Shown here: positions 25,180 to 34,663 of the stretch, piece after piece
How positions within the stretch are numbered: the first letter of the stretch is position 1
Layout: each line of letters opens with the position of its first letter
DNA from: Microbacterium sorbitolivorans
Lineage (GTDB): Bacteria; Actinomycetota; Actinomycetes; Actinomycetales; Microbacteriaceae
Direction of reading: 5' to 3'
NCBI RefSeq assembly: GCF_003327285.1
Contig: NZ_KZ848473.1
Location: forward strand, 930,001 to 994,000
DNA: 64,000 bases
The notes under the pieces: model-generated
What the model saw: only the letters and a program-made list of their open reading frames with translations
Databases searched by the model: none
Told to the model about the DNA's origin: nothing
Program-made: the position numbers and the translations under genes

Positions 25180-25583
25180 TGCCCGCGCGCGCTCCCCGCG
25201 CGCCGGACGACGGCGAGCGCGGATCCGCACCCGTCGAGTTCATCCTCGTCGGCGTGCTGCTGACGATGCTCACGCTGGGCGTGCTGCAATTCGCCCTCGC
25301 TGTACACACGCGCAACGTCGTGCAGGACGCCGCGGTCGACGCCGCCTTCCACGCGGCGCTCGCCGACACGACGCCCGCCGAGACGGAGGCGCGCGCCAGG
25401 GCCGCCGTCGAGCGCGGCCTCGGGCGAGACGTCATCTCGTACGTCGTGATCGTGGAAGGTCGCTCGTATGGCCTCGAGACCGTCCGTGTACACATCGCGG
25501 CGACGCTGCCGCTCGTGGGGCTCGCGGGCCCCGGGCGGGGAACCCTGGTGGTGGCCGATGCGCCCGTCGAACGCGTGGGCTGA
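25179..25583 (+). CDS. TadE-like pseudopilin
   Basis: A 134-residue protein with the TadE signature near the N-terminus: ERGSAPVEFILVGVLLTMLTLGVLQFALAVHTRNVVQDAAVDAAFHAAL (Glu five residues into the hydrophobic helix, as in pseudopilins). The periplasmic part is short. It starts inside the stop of the preceding gene and overlaps the next by 26 bases. Confidence 0.85.
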   Translation: MPARAPRAPDDGERGSAPVEFILVGVLLTMLTLGVLQFALAVHTRNVVQDAAVDAAFHAALADTTPAETEARARAAVERGLGRDVISYVVIVEGRSYGLETVRVHIAATLPLVGLAGPGRGTLVVADAPVERVG

Positions 25584-25989
25584 CGACCGCGAGCGCGGCA
25601 GCGCGACGATCGAGTTCCTCGTCGCGGGCGTGCTGCTGCTCGTGCCGATCGTGTACCTCGTGATCGCCTTCGGCCTGGTGCAGAACGCCTCGCTCGGTGC
25701 GGAGGCGACGGCGCGGTTCGTCGCGCGCACGCTCGCGACCGGATCCGAAGTGCCGCCCGACGCCGTCCGCGACATGGTCGCCGCGGGGTACGGGCTGGAT
25801 CCGGAGTCGCTCACGGTGCGGGCCGAGTGCTACCCCGCGACGGGCGAGTGCCCCTCGGCCGGGTCGACGATCGTCGTGACGGTCGAGACCACCGTCGGCC
25901 TGCCGCTCATGCCCGACGTCTTCGACAGTCACACGGCCGTGCCCGTGACGGGGACGGCGACCTATCGCGTCGAACGGCTCTCCTCGTGA
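25558..25989 (+). CDS. Second TadE-like pseudopilin
   Basis: A 143-residue protein opening MRPSNAWADDRERGSATIEFLVAGVLLLVPIVYLVIAFGLVQNASLGAEATARFVART, again a Gly-Ser-x-x-(I/V)-Glu-Phe pseudopilin helix, with two cysteines (AECYPATGECP) in the exported part that may pair. The ATG at 25558 lies within the end of the previous gene. Confidence 0.83.
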   Translation: MRPSNAWADDRERGSATIEFLVAGVLLLVPIVYLVIAFGLVQNASLGAEATARFVARTLATGSEVPPDAVRDMVAAGYGLDPESLTVRAECYPATGECPSAGSTIVVTVETTVGLPLMPDVFDSHTAVPVTGTATYRVERLSS

Positions 25990-26405
25990 ACGGGCTCGCG
26001 GGCGACGAGCGGGGCAGCATCCTGCCGCTTCTGGCGGGCTACCTCGCCCTCGCCCTCGCCGTCGTGCTCGTCTGCGTCAACGGCATCGACCTGCTCGTCA
26101 CGCAGCGCCGCATCGACTCGCTCGCCGACGCCGCGGCGCTCGCGGCCTCCGACGGCTTCGAGATCGTGCCGGGACCGGCCGGCGTCACGCTCGAGCTCAA
26201 CCCAGCCACGGCGCACGATCAGGCCGCCGAGGTCGTGCGGGTCTCCCCCGGATCCGCCTGGCTCGTCGGCGTCGACCTCGACGGGCCCACGACCGCCCGC
26301 GCCACCGTCGCCGACCTCTGGGAGCCAAAGATCCTCGGCATCGTCGTGCCCGCCGGGGTCGTCCTCACCGCGACGGGCACGAGCCGCGCCTCACTCGCGG
26401 GGTGA
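25986..26405 (+). CDS. TadG-like / Rv3654c-type small exported protein
   Basis: A 139-residue protein starting VNGLAGDERGSILPLLAGYLALALAVVLVCVNGIDLLVTQRRIDSLADAAALAASDGFEI, the hydrophobic start of TadG-like proteins that end actinobacterial Tad operons. The GTG overlaps the previous stop (GTGA). It overlaps the convergent ribonuclease gene by 15 bases. Confidence 0.8.
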   Translation: MNGLAGDERGSILPLLAGYLALALAVVLVCVNGIDLLVTQRRIDSLADAAALAASDGFEIVPGPAGVTLELNPATAHDQAAEVVRVSPGSAWLVGVDLDGPTTARATVADLWEPKILGIVVPAGVVLTATGTSRASLAG

Positions 26406-27842
26406 CGCCCCCACGAGGCTCAGCGAGACGGTACCCGCCGCAATGTCGGCGCCGTCGACGCGCACCCGCACGATCGAGCCAAGCTCGGGCTCGCCCTCGA
26501 CGTCGGCCGTGATGAACGGGGTCGCGATCTGCACGCGCGTGCCGTTACTGCGACGCGAGACGGCGACGGCGACGTACTCGCGGCCGATGCGGTGCGAGAG
26601 CACGGCTGCCTCGACGCGGGCGATGCACCCGTTCTCGAGGCGGCTGGCGAGCTGGCCGCTGCGGCCCATGATCTTCGGCAACTGCGGCAGCGCCTCGCGG
26701 GCCCAGGCGGGGATCTCGGTGCCGTTCGCCTCGGCCTCGCAGATCGCGAGCACGTAGCGGTCGACGAGGCGCCGAAGCGGCGCGGTCGCGTGCGAGTAGG
26801 GCGCCGCGATCGCCGATTGGATCTTCTGCTCGGGAGCCTCGCCGTCGAAGGCCTCGTAGCCGGCGCCGCGGAACAGCGCCGTCGCGGCCTGCATGACGGC
26901 GGGGGTCGCGTGGTCGCCCGGATCCTGCTGGCGCAGGTACTCGCCGTAGCTGATGTCGGTGCTCCACGGGCGGTCGAGCAGGGCGACGCGGCGGCGGAAC
27001 TCGTCGATGGCGTCCTGATCCGCGGGCGGCATGGTTCGCAGGATCCCGACCTTCGCGCGCAGCATCAGTTCGGCCGCGGCCATCCCCGTCATGAGCGAGA
27101 TCTGCGCGTTGAAGTCCTCCGACGCGAGCGTCGCCCGCGCGCGCAGCTCGAACTGACCCTTGACCTCGACGACCTCCTCCTCGGACATACGAAGGCTCGC
27201 GCCGCCGCGCTCGGCCTCGAGCTCGATGCGGCGAGCGCCGATCTCGGCAAGGAGCGCGATGCCCTCGGGCGCCGTGCCGGCGTCGAGCTCGGCCTGCACC
27301 TCGGTATAGGTCCAGCGCTTCCGCGACCGCACCCACGCGCGCACGAGCTGCGTGTCGGTGACGCGGCCATCGGATCCGAGCGCGAAGCGCCATACATAGG
27401 CGCGGCGGCGCTGCTCCGGCAGGAGCGAGGCGGCGTCGCCCGCGATCTGCTCGGGGTGCAGGCCCGTGGATCCGTCGGGCGCGTAGAGCGTCTGCCCGCG
27501 CGCCTGGGTCGCCGCGTCGAGCGCGCCGCCCGGGGCGACGATGGCGGCGAGGTCGGCGATCGCATACTGCACGACGTATCCGTCGCCGTCGCGCTCGAGG
27601 TGCATCGCCTGGTCGAGGTCGCGCGAGCCCTCGGGGTCGATCGTGAGGAAGGGCACGTCGTCCATATCGACGCGGGCGTCGTCGGATCCGTCGACGGCGA
27701 CGCCCGCCGCGATCACTCGCTCGGCTTCCTCGACGGCGTCGTCGGGATAGCCAACGGGGGTCTGCAGCTCTGCCCGAAGTGCGGCGAACGACTCTGCCAG
27801 GGCACGCGCGGCCGATGACAGGCGGGCTTTTCTCGCGGTCAT
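26391..27842 (-). CDS. RNB-domain 3'-5' exoribonuclease (RNase II/R family)
   Basis: A 483-residue single-domain RNB exonuclease. The metal-binding aspartates are in PFLTIDPEGSRDLDQAMHLE (residues about 64-83) and the C-terminal conserved stretch is YSHATAPLRRLVDRYVLAICEA. The flanking cold-shock and long S1 parts of RNase R are missing or short, as usual for the compact actinobacterial form. The ATG is preceded by a -10-like TAGGGT with six bases between, suggesting a leaderless mRNA. Confidence 0.92.
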   Translation of the reverse strand: MTARKARLSSAARALAESFAALRAELQTPVGYPDDAVEEAERVIAAGVAVDGSDDARVDMDDVPFLTIDPEGSRDLDQAMHLERDGDGYVVQYAIADLAAIVAPGGALDAATQARGQTLYAPDGSTGLHPEQIAGDAASLLPEQRRRAYVWRFALGSDGRVTDTQLVRAWVRSRKRWTYTEVQAELDAGTAPEGIALLAEIGARRIELEAERGGASLRMSEEEVVEVKGQFELRARATLASEDFNAQISLMTGMAAAELMLRAKVGILRTMPPADQDAIDEFRRRVALLDRPWSTDISYGEYLRQQDPGDHATPAVMQAATALFRGAGYEAFDGEAPEQKIQSAIAAPYSHATAPLRRLVDRYVLAICEAEANGTEIPAWAREALPQLPKIMGRSGQLASRLENGCIARVEAAVLSHRIGREYVAVAVSRRSNGTRVQIATPFITADVEGEPELGSIVRVRVDGADIAAGTVSLSLVGASPRE

Positions 27843-27870
27843 GGGCCCACCCTAGTCCGCCACTCATCAT

Positions 27871-27921
27871 CATTTCTCCGCGCGGTCGTATGCGATTCGC
27901 ATACGACCGCGCGGAGAAATG
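27871..27921. repeat. 51-bp perfect palindrome between divergent genes
   Basis: Two exact 25-base arms (27871-27895 and 27897-27921) are separated by one T. The centre reads GTATGCGATTCGCATAC and the outer part CATTTCTCCGCGCGG. It lies 29 bases upstream of the ribonuclease start and 144 bases upstream of the ABC binding-protein start. With no room for a normal RNA loop it is not a typical terminator. It may be a strong operator, a cruciform-prone site or a mobile repeat. Confidence 0.95.
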
Positions 27922-28010
27922 CAGATATGGCGGCGCGGGGGTGAGTGCCGAGTCACCCGGGCGACACCTGTCGTTCACCTAGGTCGACCTCGCCGGACAC
28001 CCTGCGCGCA

Positions 28011-28016
28011 TATATT
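28011..28016 (+). promoter_or_regulatory. Probable -10 element of the ABC importer operon
   Basis: TATATT in an otherwise very GC-rich stretch, 48 bases before the binding-protein ATG. No good -35 at 17 bases; TTCACC at 27974-27979 is too far upstream. Confidence 0.45.
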
Positions 28017-28064
28017 CCATCGGCACCCGTCCTCCGGCGCGAGCCGGATCACAAGAGGATTCAC

Positions 28065-29189
28065 ATGTCTCACTTCCCCCGTTCCCTGCGTCTGGCGGCC
28101 GGCATCGCCGTGATGGCCACCGCCGCCGTTTCCCTCGCCGCGTGCTCGAGCGACGACAACGCCGCCGATTCCGAGGCCGCGTCGGCCACCTCCCTCGCCG
28201 ACTTCGGCACCCTCGAAGACCTCGAGGCGGCCGCGAAGGAGGAGGGCGCGCTCAACGTCATCGCTCTCCCCCGCGACTGGGCCAACTACGGCGCCATTCT
28301 CGACCTGTTCGCCGAGCGCTACCCCGAGATCACGATCAACGAGGCCTCGCCCGACGTGTCAAGCGCCGAGGAGATCCAGGCCGCCGAGACCAACGCCGGC
28401 ACCGACAAGGCGCCCGACGTCTTCGACCTCGGCCTCACCGTCGCCCTGCAGAACGTCGACTCGTTCGCGGCGTACAAGGTCGAGGGCTTCGACGACATCC
28501 CCGAGTCGCTGAAGGACCCGGAGGGCCGCTTCGTCGGCGACTACGGCGGATACATGTCGGTCGGCGTCGACACCTCGAAGTTCCCCGCCCCGGCCGAGAT
28601 CTCCGACCTCACGGGCAGCGACTACAAGGGCGCGGTTGCGATCAACGGCGACCCGACCCAGGCGGGCGCCGCCTTCGCCGCCGTCGGCCTCGCGTCGATC
28701 CTGAACGACGGATCGCTCGACGACTTCCAGCCCGGCATCGACTTCTTCGGTGAGCTGAACTCGGCCGGCAACTTCCTCAAGGTCGACGTCACCCCGGCGA
28801 CCGTCGCCTCGGGCGAGACGCCCGTCGTCTTCGACTGGGACTACTTGAACGCCGCGTACACGGCCGACAACCCCGACTGGGAGGTCGTGGTCTTCCCCGA
28901 CCTCGGCTACGCCAGCTACTACAACCAGGCCATCAACGCTGACGCCCCGCACCCCGCGGCCGCCCGCCTGTGGCAGGAGTTCCTGTACAGCGACGAGGTG
29001 CAGAACCTCTTCCTCGCCGGTGGCGCCCGCCCCGCCCGCATGGACGCGATGACCGACGCCGGCACGATCGACGCCGACCTCGCGGCCGCCCTGCCCGAGG
29101 TTCCGGCCGAGACCCTCGTGCCGACGCAGGAGCAGAGCGACGCGGCCGGCACGCTTCTCGGTGAGAAGTGGGCCGCGGCGGTCCAGTGA
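28065..29189 (+). CDS. ABC transporter substrate-binding lipoprotein (PotD/iron-type cluster)
   Basis: A 374-residue exported lipoprotein: signal peptide with lipobox LAAC (Cys near residue 27), Ser/Asp-rich linker, then a periplasmic-binding fold (EEGALNVIALPRDWANYGAILDLFAERYPEITINEASPDVSSAEEIQAAE). The fold resembles binding proteins for Fe3+, 2-aminoethylphosphonate or polyamines that work with FbpB/CysA-like partners, but the ligand cannot be read from the sequence. AAGAGGA precedes the ATG. It starts a four-gene operon (binding protein, two permeases, ATPase) with each junction overlapping by four bases. Confidence 0.88.
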   Translation: MSHFPRSLRLAAGIAVMATAAVSLAACSSDDNAADSEAASATSLADFGTLEDLEAAAKEEGALNVIALPRDWANYGAILDLFAERYPEITINEASPDVSSAEEIQAAETNAGTDKAPDVFDLGLTVALQNVDSFAAYKVEGFDDIPESLKDPEGRFVGDYGGYMSVGVDTSKFPAPAEISDLTGSDYKGAVAINGDPTQAGAAFAAVGLASILNDGSLDDFQPGIDFFGELNSAGNFLKVDVTPATVASGETPVVFDWDYLNAAYTADNPDWEVVVFPDLGYASYYNQAINADAPHPAAARLWQEFLYSDEVQNLFLAGGARPARMDAMTDAGTIDADLAAALPEVPAETLVPTQEQSDAAGTLLGEKWAAAVQ

Positions 29190-30091
29190 CTCTCGCTTCC
29201 TCCACGGACGCCGGCGCCTCGCTTCCCGCGAGCCGCCGGCGTTCGGCGCGTTCCTGGGCGTGGCTCGGCCTCGTCCCCTTCGCCGTCTACGTCCTCGTCT
29301 TCCTCGCGCTGCCCACGGTGCTCGCGATCGGATCCGGCTTCTTCGATAGCGACGGCGGCTTCACCTGGACGAACGTCGCCGCCCTCGGCGACCCCGTCGT
29401 CCTCAAGGCCTTCGGCAACTCGGCCTGGCTCTCGGCCCTCACCGCCGTCATCGGCGCGGTCATCGGCGCGCTCGTCTGCTACGCCATGCTGGGCCTCAGC
29501 CCCTCTGGCGCCATGCGGGCGACGGTCGACGCCGCCTCCGGCGTGCTCGCCCAGTTCGGCGGCGTGATGCTCGCCTTCGCCTTCATCGCCACCATGGGCG
29601 TACAGGGCATCATCACGGTGCTGCTGCGCGAGAGCCTCGGCATCAACATCTACGAGAACGGCACCTGGCTGTACGACATGCCGGGCCTGATCCTCCCGTA
29701 CGTCTTCTTCCAGATCCCCCTCATGGTCATCACGTTCATGCCGTCGCTCAGCGCGCTGAAGCCCCAGTGGGCCGAGGCAAACCTCACGCTCGGCGGCACG
29801 CGGGCGGGCTTCTGGCTACGCATCGGCATTCCCGTGCTCGCCCCGTCGTTCCTCGCGAGCCTGCTGCTGCTGTTCGCGAGCGGTTTCTCGTCGTACGCGA
29901 CCGCCGCCGCGCTCGCGAGCCAGGGATCCCAGATCGTTCCGCTCCAGATCCGCGCCGCCCTCACGAGCGAGACCGTGCTGGGCCGCGAGAACCTCGCCGG
30001 CGCGCTCGCGCTCGGCATGATCGTCGTCGTCGGAGTCGTCATGTGGCTGTACTCGCTCATTCAGCGCCGGGCAGCGAGGTGGCAGGGATGA
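29186..30091 (+). CDS. ABC transporter permease 1
   Basis: A 301-residue permease with six membrane helices and the coupling loop ALKPQWAEANLTLGGTRAGFWLRIGIPVLAPSFLAS. The GTG at 29186 overlaps the stop of the binding-protein gene (GTGA). It pairs with the next gene to form the channel. Confidence 0.9.
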   Translation: MTLASSTDAGASLPASRRRSARSWAWLGLVPFAVYVLVFLALPTVLAIGSGFFDSDGGFTWTNVAALGDPVVLKAFGNSAWLSALTAVIGAVIGALVCYAMLGLSPSGAMRATVDAASGVLAQFGGVMLAFAFIATMGVQGIITVLLRESLGINIYENGTWLYDMPGLILPYVFFQIPLMVITFMPSLSALKPQWAEANLTLGGTRAGFWLRIGIPVLAPSFLASLLLLFASGFSSYATAAALASQGSQIVPLQIRAALTSETVLGRENLAGALALGMIVVVGVVMWLYSLIQRRAARWQG

Positions 30092-30882
30092 ACCGCTTGG
30101 CCCCCAGCCGCACCACGCGCTGGACCATCGGCATCCTCGTTGCCGCGTTCTTCATCATCCCGCTGGGATCGACGCTGCTCTACACGTTCCAGATGCCCGA
30201 CGGATCCACGACGCTCGCGCACTGGACGTCGCTCGCCGACCCCGCTTCGGCCGCGAAGCTCCGGCCCGTCTGGACGGGCCTCACGAACTCGCTCGTCCTC
30301 GCCGTCGTGACCGTCGCGATCGTGCTGTTCCTCCTCGCGCCCACGATGATCCTCGTGAACCTGCGCTTCCCGAGGCTGAAGCCGTTGTTCGAGTTCGTGG
30401 CCCTGCTGCCGATTTCGATCCCCGCGATCGTGCTCGTCGTCGGCCTCGCGCCGATCTACCTGCGCATCGCGCGCTCGATCGGCACGGGCACGTGGACCCT
30501 CGCGTTCGCCTACGGCATCACGGTGCTGCCGTTCGCCTATCGCTCGATCCAGGCGTCGATCGACGCGGCCGACCTCAAGACGCTGTCGGAGGCCGCGCGC
30601 TCGCTCGGCGCCGGATGGCCGACGGTCGTGCTGCAGGTGCTCGCGCCGAACATCCGCCAGGGCCTGCTGGCGGGCTCGCTGATCTCGATCGCCGTCGTGC
30701 TCGGCGAGTTCACGATCGCGTCGCTGCTGAACCGCGACGTGTTCCAGACCGCGATGCTCGTGGTCAGCAAGCAGGATCCGTATCTGCCGGCGATCTTCAC
30801 GCTGCTCGCGCTCGTGTTCTGCTTCGTCCTGCTCCTCATCGTTGGCCGCGTCGGGCGCGGCGCCCGAAAGGCACAGTCATGA
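30088..30882 (+). CDS. ABC transporter permease 2
   Basis: A 264-residue permease with six helices and the loop LKTLSEAARSLGAGWPTVVLQVLAPNIRQG. The ATG overlaps the previous stop and its own stop overlaps the ATPase start (ATGA both times), indicating strict co-translation. Confidence 0.9.
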   Translation: MNRLAPSRTTRWTIGILVAAFFIIPLGSTLLYTFQMPDGSTTLAHWTSLADPASAAKLRPVWTGLTNSLVLAVVTVAIVLFLLAPTMILVNLRFPRLKPLFEFVALLPISIPAIVLVVGLAPIYLRIARSIGTGTWTLAFAYGITVLPFAYRSIQASIDAADLKTLSEAARSLGAGWPTVVLQVLAPNIRQGLLAGSLISIAVVLGEFTIASLLNRDVFQTAMLVVSKQDPYLPAIFTLLALVFCFVLLLIVGRVGRGARKAQS

Positions 30883-31967
30883 CCCACACTCCCCTGCCCC
30901 GCACCTCCGATAACGCGCTCCTCGCCGAGGCCGGCGAGGGCACCCGCGTCGAGTTCCGCGGCATCGAGAAGAGCTACGGATCCGCGAAGGTGCTCCACGG
31001 CGTCGACCTCGACATCGCGCCGGGCGAGTTCGTCTCGCTCCTCGGCCCGTCGGGCTGCGGCAAGACGACCGCGCTGCGCGTGCTGGCGGGCCTCGAATCC
31101 TCCGACGGCGGCGCCGTGCTTCTCGGCGGCCAGGACGTCTCGCGCGTGCCGACGAACAAGCGCGACATCGGCATGGTCTTCCAGTCGTACTCGCTATTCC
31201 CGCACCTGAACGTCGCCGAGAACACCGCCTTCGGCCTGCGTCGCCGCGGCGTGCGCAAGCCGGAGGCGGCGAAGCGCGCGAAGGACGCCCTGGCCCTCGT
31301 CGGGCTCGAGCACCTCGCCGACCGGTTCCCGCACCAGCTCTCGGGCGGCCAGCAGCAGCGCGTCGCCCTCGCCCGCGCCCTCGTCACCGAGCCGCGCGTG
31401 CTCCTGCTCGACGAGCCGCTCTCCGCGCTCGACGCGAAGGTGCGCGTGCAGCTGCGCGACGAAATCCGACGGATCCAGCTGCGCCTCGGCATCACGACGC
31501 TGTTCGTGACGCACGACCAAGAGGAGGCCCTCGCTGCGTCCGACCGCATCGCGGTCATGAACGCCGGTCGCATCGACCAGGTCGACACGCCGGAGAACCT
31601 CTACCTGCGCCCCGCGACCGCCCACGTCGCGTCGTTCGTGGGGCTCTCGAGCCTCGTGCGCGGCGAGGCCGACGGCGAGTTCGTGACGGTGTGGGGCACG
31701 AAGTTGCCGCTCAACTCGCCCGCGACCGGCACCGTCGACGTGCACCTGCGCCCCGAGAACCTGCGCCTCGTCGGGCAGCAGGATCGGGCGATCGCCGGCG
31801 TCGTCGAGGAGACCACGTTCCTCGGCAGCATGCGCCGCTCGCTCGTGCGCACCGAGACCGACGACGTCGTGCACGTGCAGCACGACGCGGGCCAGCGGCT
31901 GAGCTACGGCGACCGCGTCTACCTCGCGGTCGACCCGCAACCCGTCGCGGCGCGCGAGGTCGCGTAG
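30879..31967 (+). CDS. ABC transporter ATP-binding protein (CysA/PotA/FbpC type)
   Basis: A 362-residue ATPase. It has Walker A GPSGCGKTTALR, Q-loop VFQSYSLFPHLNV, signature LSGGQQQRVALARAL, Walker B VLLLDEPLSALD and the switch His in LFVTHDQEEALA, then a C-terminal TOBE domain (DVHLRPENLRLVG...) of the type that regulates or stabilises importers. It energises the two permeases encoded upstream. The substrate is uncertain, as for the binding protein. Confidence 0.93.
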   Translation: MTHTPLPRTSDNALLAEAGEGTRVEFRGIEKSYGSAKVLHGVDLDIAPGEFVSLLGPSGCGKTTALRVLAGLESSDGGAVLLGGQDVSRVPTNKRDIGMVFQSYSLFPHLNVAENTAFGLRRRGVRKPEAAKRAKDALALVGLEHLADRFPHQLSGGQQQRVALARALVTEPRVLLLDEPLSALDAKVRVQLRDEIRRIQLRLGITTLFVTHDQEEALAASDRIAVMNAGRIDQVDTPENLYLRPATAHVASFVGLSSLVRGEADGEFVTVWGTKLPLNSPATGTVDVHLRPENLRLVGQQDRAIAGVVEETTFLGSMRRSLVRTETDDVVHVQHDAGQRLSYGDRVYLAVDPQPVAAREVA

Positions 31968-31972
31968 AGCAT

Positions 31973-32015
31973 AAAGCGGCCGGTGTCCCTCTCGCGGAGG
32001 GGCACCGGCCGCTTT
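31973..32015. terminator. Bidirectional terminator
   Basis: An 18-base stem with one mismatch (AAAGCGGCCGGTGtCCCT) and a 7-base loop lies between the ABC operon and convergent rdgB, ending in a T run on both strands. Confidence 0.9.
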
Positions 32016-32019
32016 CTCG

Positions 32020-32607
32020 CTACAGCGCCTCGAGGAAGGGGACGATCGCCTCGAGCGCGCGGGCGCGGTGCGAGACGGCGTTCTTCTCGGCGGGGGTGAG
32101 CTCGGCGGCCGACTTCTCGGATCCCTCGGGAACGAAGATCGGGTCATAGCCGAAGCCGCCCTCGCCGCGCGGCTCGCGCGCGATGTGTCCGGGCCAGATG
32201 CCCTCGACCGTGCGCTCGTCGCCCGACGGCGTCACGAGCGCGATCACCGAGGTGTAGTGCGCCGCGCGATCCTCGTCGCGGTGGAGGTCCGAGATCTGGT
32301 CGAGCAGCAGCGCGAGGTTCGCGGCGTCGTCCTTCTGGTGCCCGGCCCAGTACGCCGAGAAGACGCCGGGTGAGCCTCCCAGCACGTCGACGCACACACC
32401 CGAGTCGTCCGCGAGGGCGACGAGCCCGGTGTGCTGCGCCGCCGTGCGCGCCTTGATGAGGGCGTTCGCCTGGAAGGTCGTGCCGTCTTCTACGGGCTCG
32501 GGGCCGTCGTAGCCGACGACCTCGATGTCGGGGCGCACGCGCGAGACGATCGCCTGAAGCTCGGCGATTTTGTGCGCGTTGTGCGTGGCGAGGACGACCT
32601 GGGTCAT
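32020..32607 (-). CDS. rdgB: XTP/dITP pyrophosphatase (Ham1/RdgB)
   Basis: A 195-residue house-cleaning enzyme that hydrolyses XTP, ITP and dITP. Signatures are the N-terminal [17 protein letters not shown], the acidic active site [25 protein letters not shown], and [13 protein letters not shown] near the C-terminus with SHRARAL. Its ATG overlaps the rph stop, the common actinobacterial rph-rdgB pairing. Confidence 0.96.
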   Translation of the reverse strand: MTQVVLATHNAHKIAELQAIVSRVRPDIEVVGYDGPEPVEDGTTFQANALIKARTAAQHTGLVALADDSGVCVDVLGGSPGVFSAYWAGHQKDDAANLALLLDQISDLHRDEDRAAHYTSVIALVTPSGDERTVEGIWPGHIAREPRGEGGFGYDPIFVPEGSEKSAAELTPAEKNAVSHRARALEAIVPFLEAL

Positions 32608-33332
32608 CGGCCGAGGGCCTCGCGCTGCAGCACCGTCAGGTCGGCGCAGCCCTTGGCGCCCAGCTCGAGAAGCTGGTCGAGCTCGGCCTTGTCGAACGGC
32701 GCGCCCTCGGCGGTGCCCTGCACCTCGACGAACTTGCCCGAGCCCGTCATGACGATGTTCATGTCGGTCTCGGCGCGCGAGTCTTCCACGTACGGCAGGT
32801 CGAGCATCGGCGTGCCGTCGATGATGCCGACCGAGATCGCGGCGATCGAGTCGGAGAGCGGCTGCGCCTTCTTCGCGACGAAGCCCTTCTCGCGGCCCCA
32901 CTCAATGGCGTCGGCGAGCGCGACGTAGGCGCCCGTGATCGATGCGGTGCGGGTGCCGCCGTCGGCCTGCAGCACGTCGCAGTCGATCACGAGGGTGTTC
33001 TCGCCGAGGGCCTTCGTGTCGACGACGGCGCGGAGGGCGCGGCCGATGAGGCGCGAGATCTCGTGCGTGCGGCCGCCGACGCGGCCCTTGATGCTCTCGC
33101 GCTGCGAGCGTTCGTTGGTGGCGCGGGGAAGCATGGCGTACTCGGCCGTGACCCATCCCTTGCCCTGGCCGGCGAGCCAGCGCGGCACGCCGTTCGTGAA
33201 GCTGGCGGTGCAGAGCACCTTGGTGTCGCCGAAGCTGATGAGGGCGCTGCCCTCGGCCTGGCTGCTCCAGCCGCGCTCGATCGTCACGGGGCGGAGCTGG
33301 TCGAGGGCGCGTCCGTCGGCTCGCGTGGTCAT
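32604..33332 (-). CDS. rph: Ribonuclease PH
   Basis: A 242-residue phosphorolytic 3'-5' exoribonuclease that trims tRNA 3' ends. Motifs include [37 protein letters not shown], the arginine-rich [36 protein letters not shown] that shapes the hexamer and phosphate site, and [23 protein letters not shown]. The ATG at 33332 has AAAGAGG upstream. Confidence 0.97.
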   Translation of the reverse strand: MTTRADGRALDQLRPVTIERGWSSQAEGSALISFGDTKVLCTASFTNGVPRWLAGQGKGWVTAEYAMLPRATNERSQRESIKGRVGGRTHEISRLIGRALRAVVDTKALGENTLVIDCDVLQADGGTRTASITGAYVALADAIEWGREKGFVAKKAQPLSDSIAAISVGIIDGTPMLDLPYVEDSRAETDMNIVMTGSGKFVEVQGTAEGAPFDKAELDQLLELGAKGCADLTVLQREALGR

Positions 33333-33352
33333 CGTTACCTCTTTCGGGGCGG

Positions 33353-34663
33353 TTAGTGAGGGGTGGAGTCGGAGGCCGCCTGGCGGAACGCCGCGGCACG
33401 CGCCTCGTAGTCGGTGAACTCGTCGAAGCTCGGCGCTCCGGGCGACAGCAGGATCGTATCGCCCGCGCCCGTCACTGTACGAGCGACCTCGAGGGCGTCG
33501 CGGAAGCCGGCGGCGGTTCGGAGACGCGGCACGCGACCCTCCGCGTCCCGCGCGAAGCGGGATCCGGCGGGCCCCGTGCAGACGACCGTCACGTCGTCTC
33601 GCCCCGCGAGCGCGTCGATGAGAGCGTCGAACGGCAGATCGCGCTCCGCGCCGCCCATGACGAGGGCGAGGCGCGGTGCGGAGACGCTCGTGAGGGCCGC
33701 CGCGACGGCCTGGGGCGCGGTCGCGAGGCTGTCGTCGATCCAGGTGCGGCCGTCGGTCGACGGCACGACCTCGAGGCGGTGCGCGAGGGGCGAGAAGTCG
33801 GCGACCGCGGCGAGCGCCGCCGCGCGGTCGAGGCCGGGCGCGTAGGCGTCGACGGCCGCGAGCGCGAGCGCCGCGTTCGCGAGGTTGTGGCTGCCGACGA
33901 GGGCGATGTCGGCGAGCGCAACGGATCCGGCGCCCTCCCAGGCGAGCTCGTCGTCCGTCACGCGGATCCCGAGGTCGGCGGGGACGACGATGCGCGCGTC
34001 GCCCGCGATGCCGCGGGCGCGCTCGGCGAGCTCGCCCGTGTGGGCGGGCAGGACGATCGTCTCGGGGCCGTGCGCGAGGAGGTTGAGCTTGTCGGCGACG
34101 TAGCGGTCGTAGCCGCCGTGCCACGGGAGGTGCTCGGGGTAGAGCGAGGTGAGCACGGCGACGCGCGGCGAGGCGCTGAGCTCGGCGGCCTGGTAGCTCG
34201 AGATCTCGGTGACGGCGCAGTCGACGTCGTCGCCGACGCGGGGGCCGACGGGGATGCCGATATTGCCGGCGAGCTCGGCCGTGTGGCCCGTGCCGCGGAG
34301 GATGTGCTGCACGAGCGCCGACGTGGTGCTCTTGCCCTTCGTGCCCGTGACGGCGATGACCTTGTCGCGGTTCTCGCTGAGCCACAGGTCGGTCAGCGAG
34401 GTGATCGCGGCGCCCTTTTCGCTGAGCGCGACGTACTCGGGCGAGGTGTGTGGGATGCCGGGCGACTTCACGATCGCGTCGGCCTCCGTGAGCGCCGCCC
34501 AGGCGGCGTCTCCGCCGAGGACGCCCTCGGGCGGGGTGCCGGATCCGGTGACGACGATCGTCGACGGCACGCCGCGACCGGCGAGCTCGGCGTGGGCGGC
34601 GCGGCCCTCGCGGCCCGCCCCCCAGATGACGACGCGCTTGCCTGCGAGATCCTCAAATCGCAC
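33353..34663 (-). CDS. murD2: MurD2-type UDP-N-acetylmuramoyl-L-alanine--L-glutamate ligase
   Basis: A 436-residue Mur ligase with the ATP loop [16 protein letters not shown] (near residue 107), the conserved [10 protein letters not shown] and Glu/His region [10 protein letters not shown] and [14 protein letters not shown], and the C-terminal domain [15 protein letters not shown]. It is MurD-like, but the immediate neighbour is a MurL-type epimerase. In the pathway first described in Xanthomonas, MurD2 adds L-Glu (not D-Glu) to UDP-MurNAc-L-Ala and MurL then epimerises it. The pairing, with an 11-base overlap, therefore argues for MurD2. The start is GTG at 34663. A classical murD may exist elsewhere in the genome. 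Confidence 0.85.
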   Translation of the reverse strand: MRFEDLAGKRVVIWGAGREGRAAHAELAGRGVPSTIVVTGSGTPPEGVLGGDAAWAALTEADAIVKSPGIPHTSPEYVALSEKGAAITSLTDLWLSENRDKVIAVTGTKGKSTTSALVQHILRGTGHTAELAGNIGIPVGPRVGDDVDCAVTEISSYQAAELSASPRVAVLTSLYPEHLPWHGGYDRYVADKLNLLAHGPETIVLPAHTGELAERARGIAGDARIVVPADLGIRVTDDELAWEGAGSVALADIALVGSHNLANAALALAAVDAYAPGLDRAAALAAVADFSPLAHRLEVVPSTDGRTWIDDSLATAPQAVAAALTSVSAPRLALVMGGAERDLPFDALIDALAGRDDVTVVCTGPAGSRFARDAEGRVPRLRTAAGFRDALEVARTVTGAGDTILLSPGAPSFDEFTDYEARAAAFRQAASDSTPH

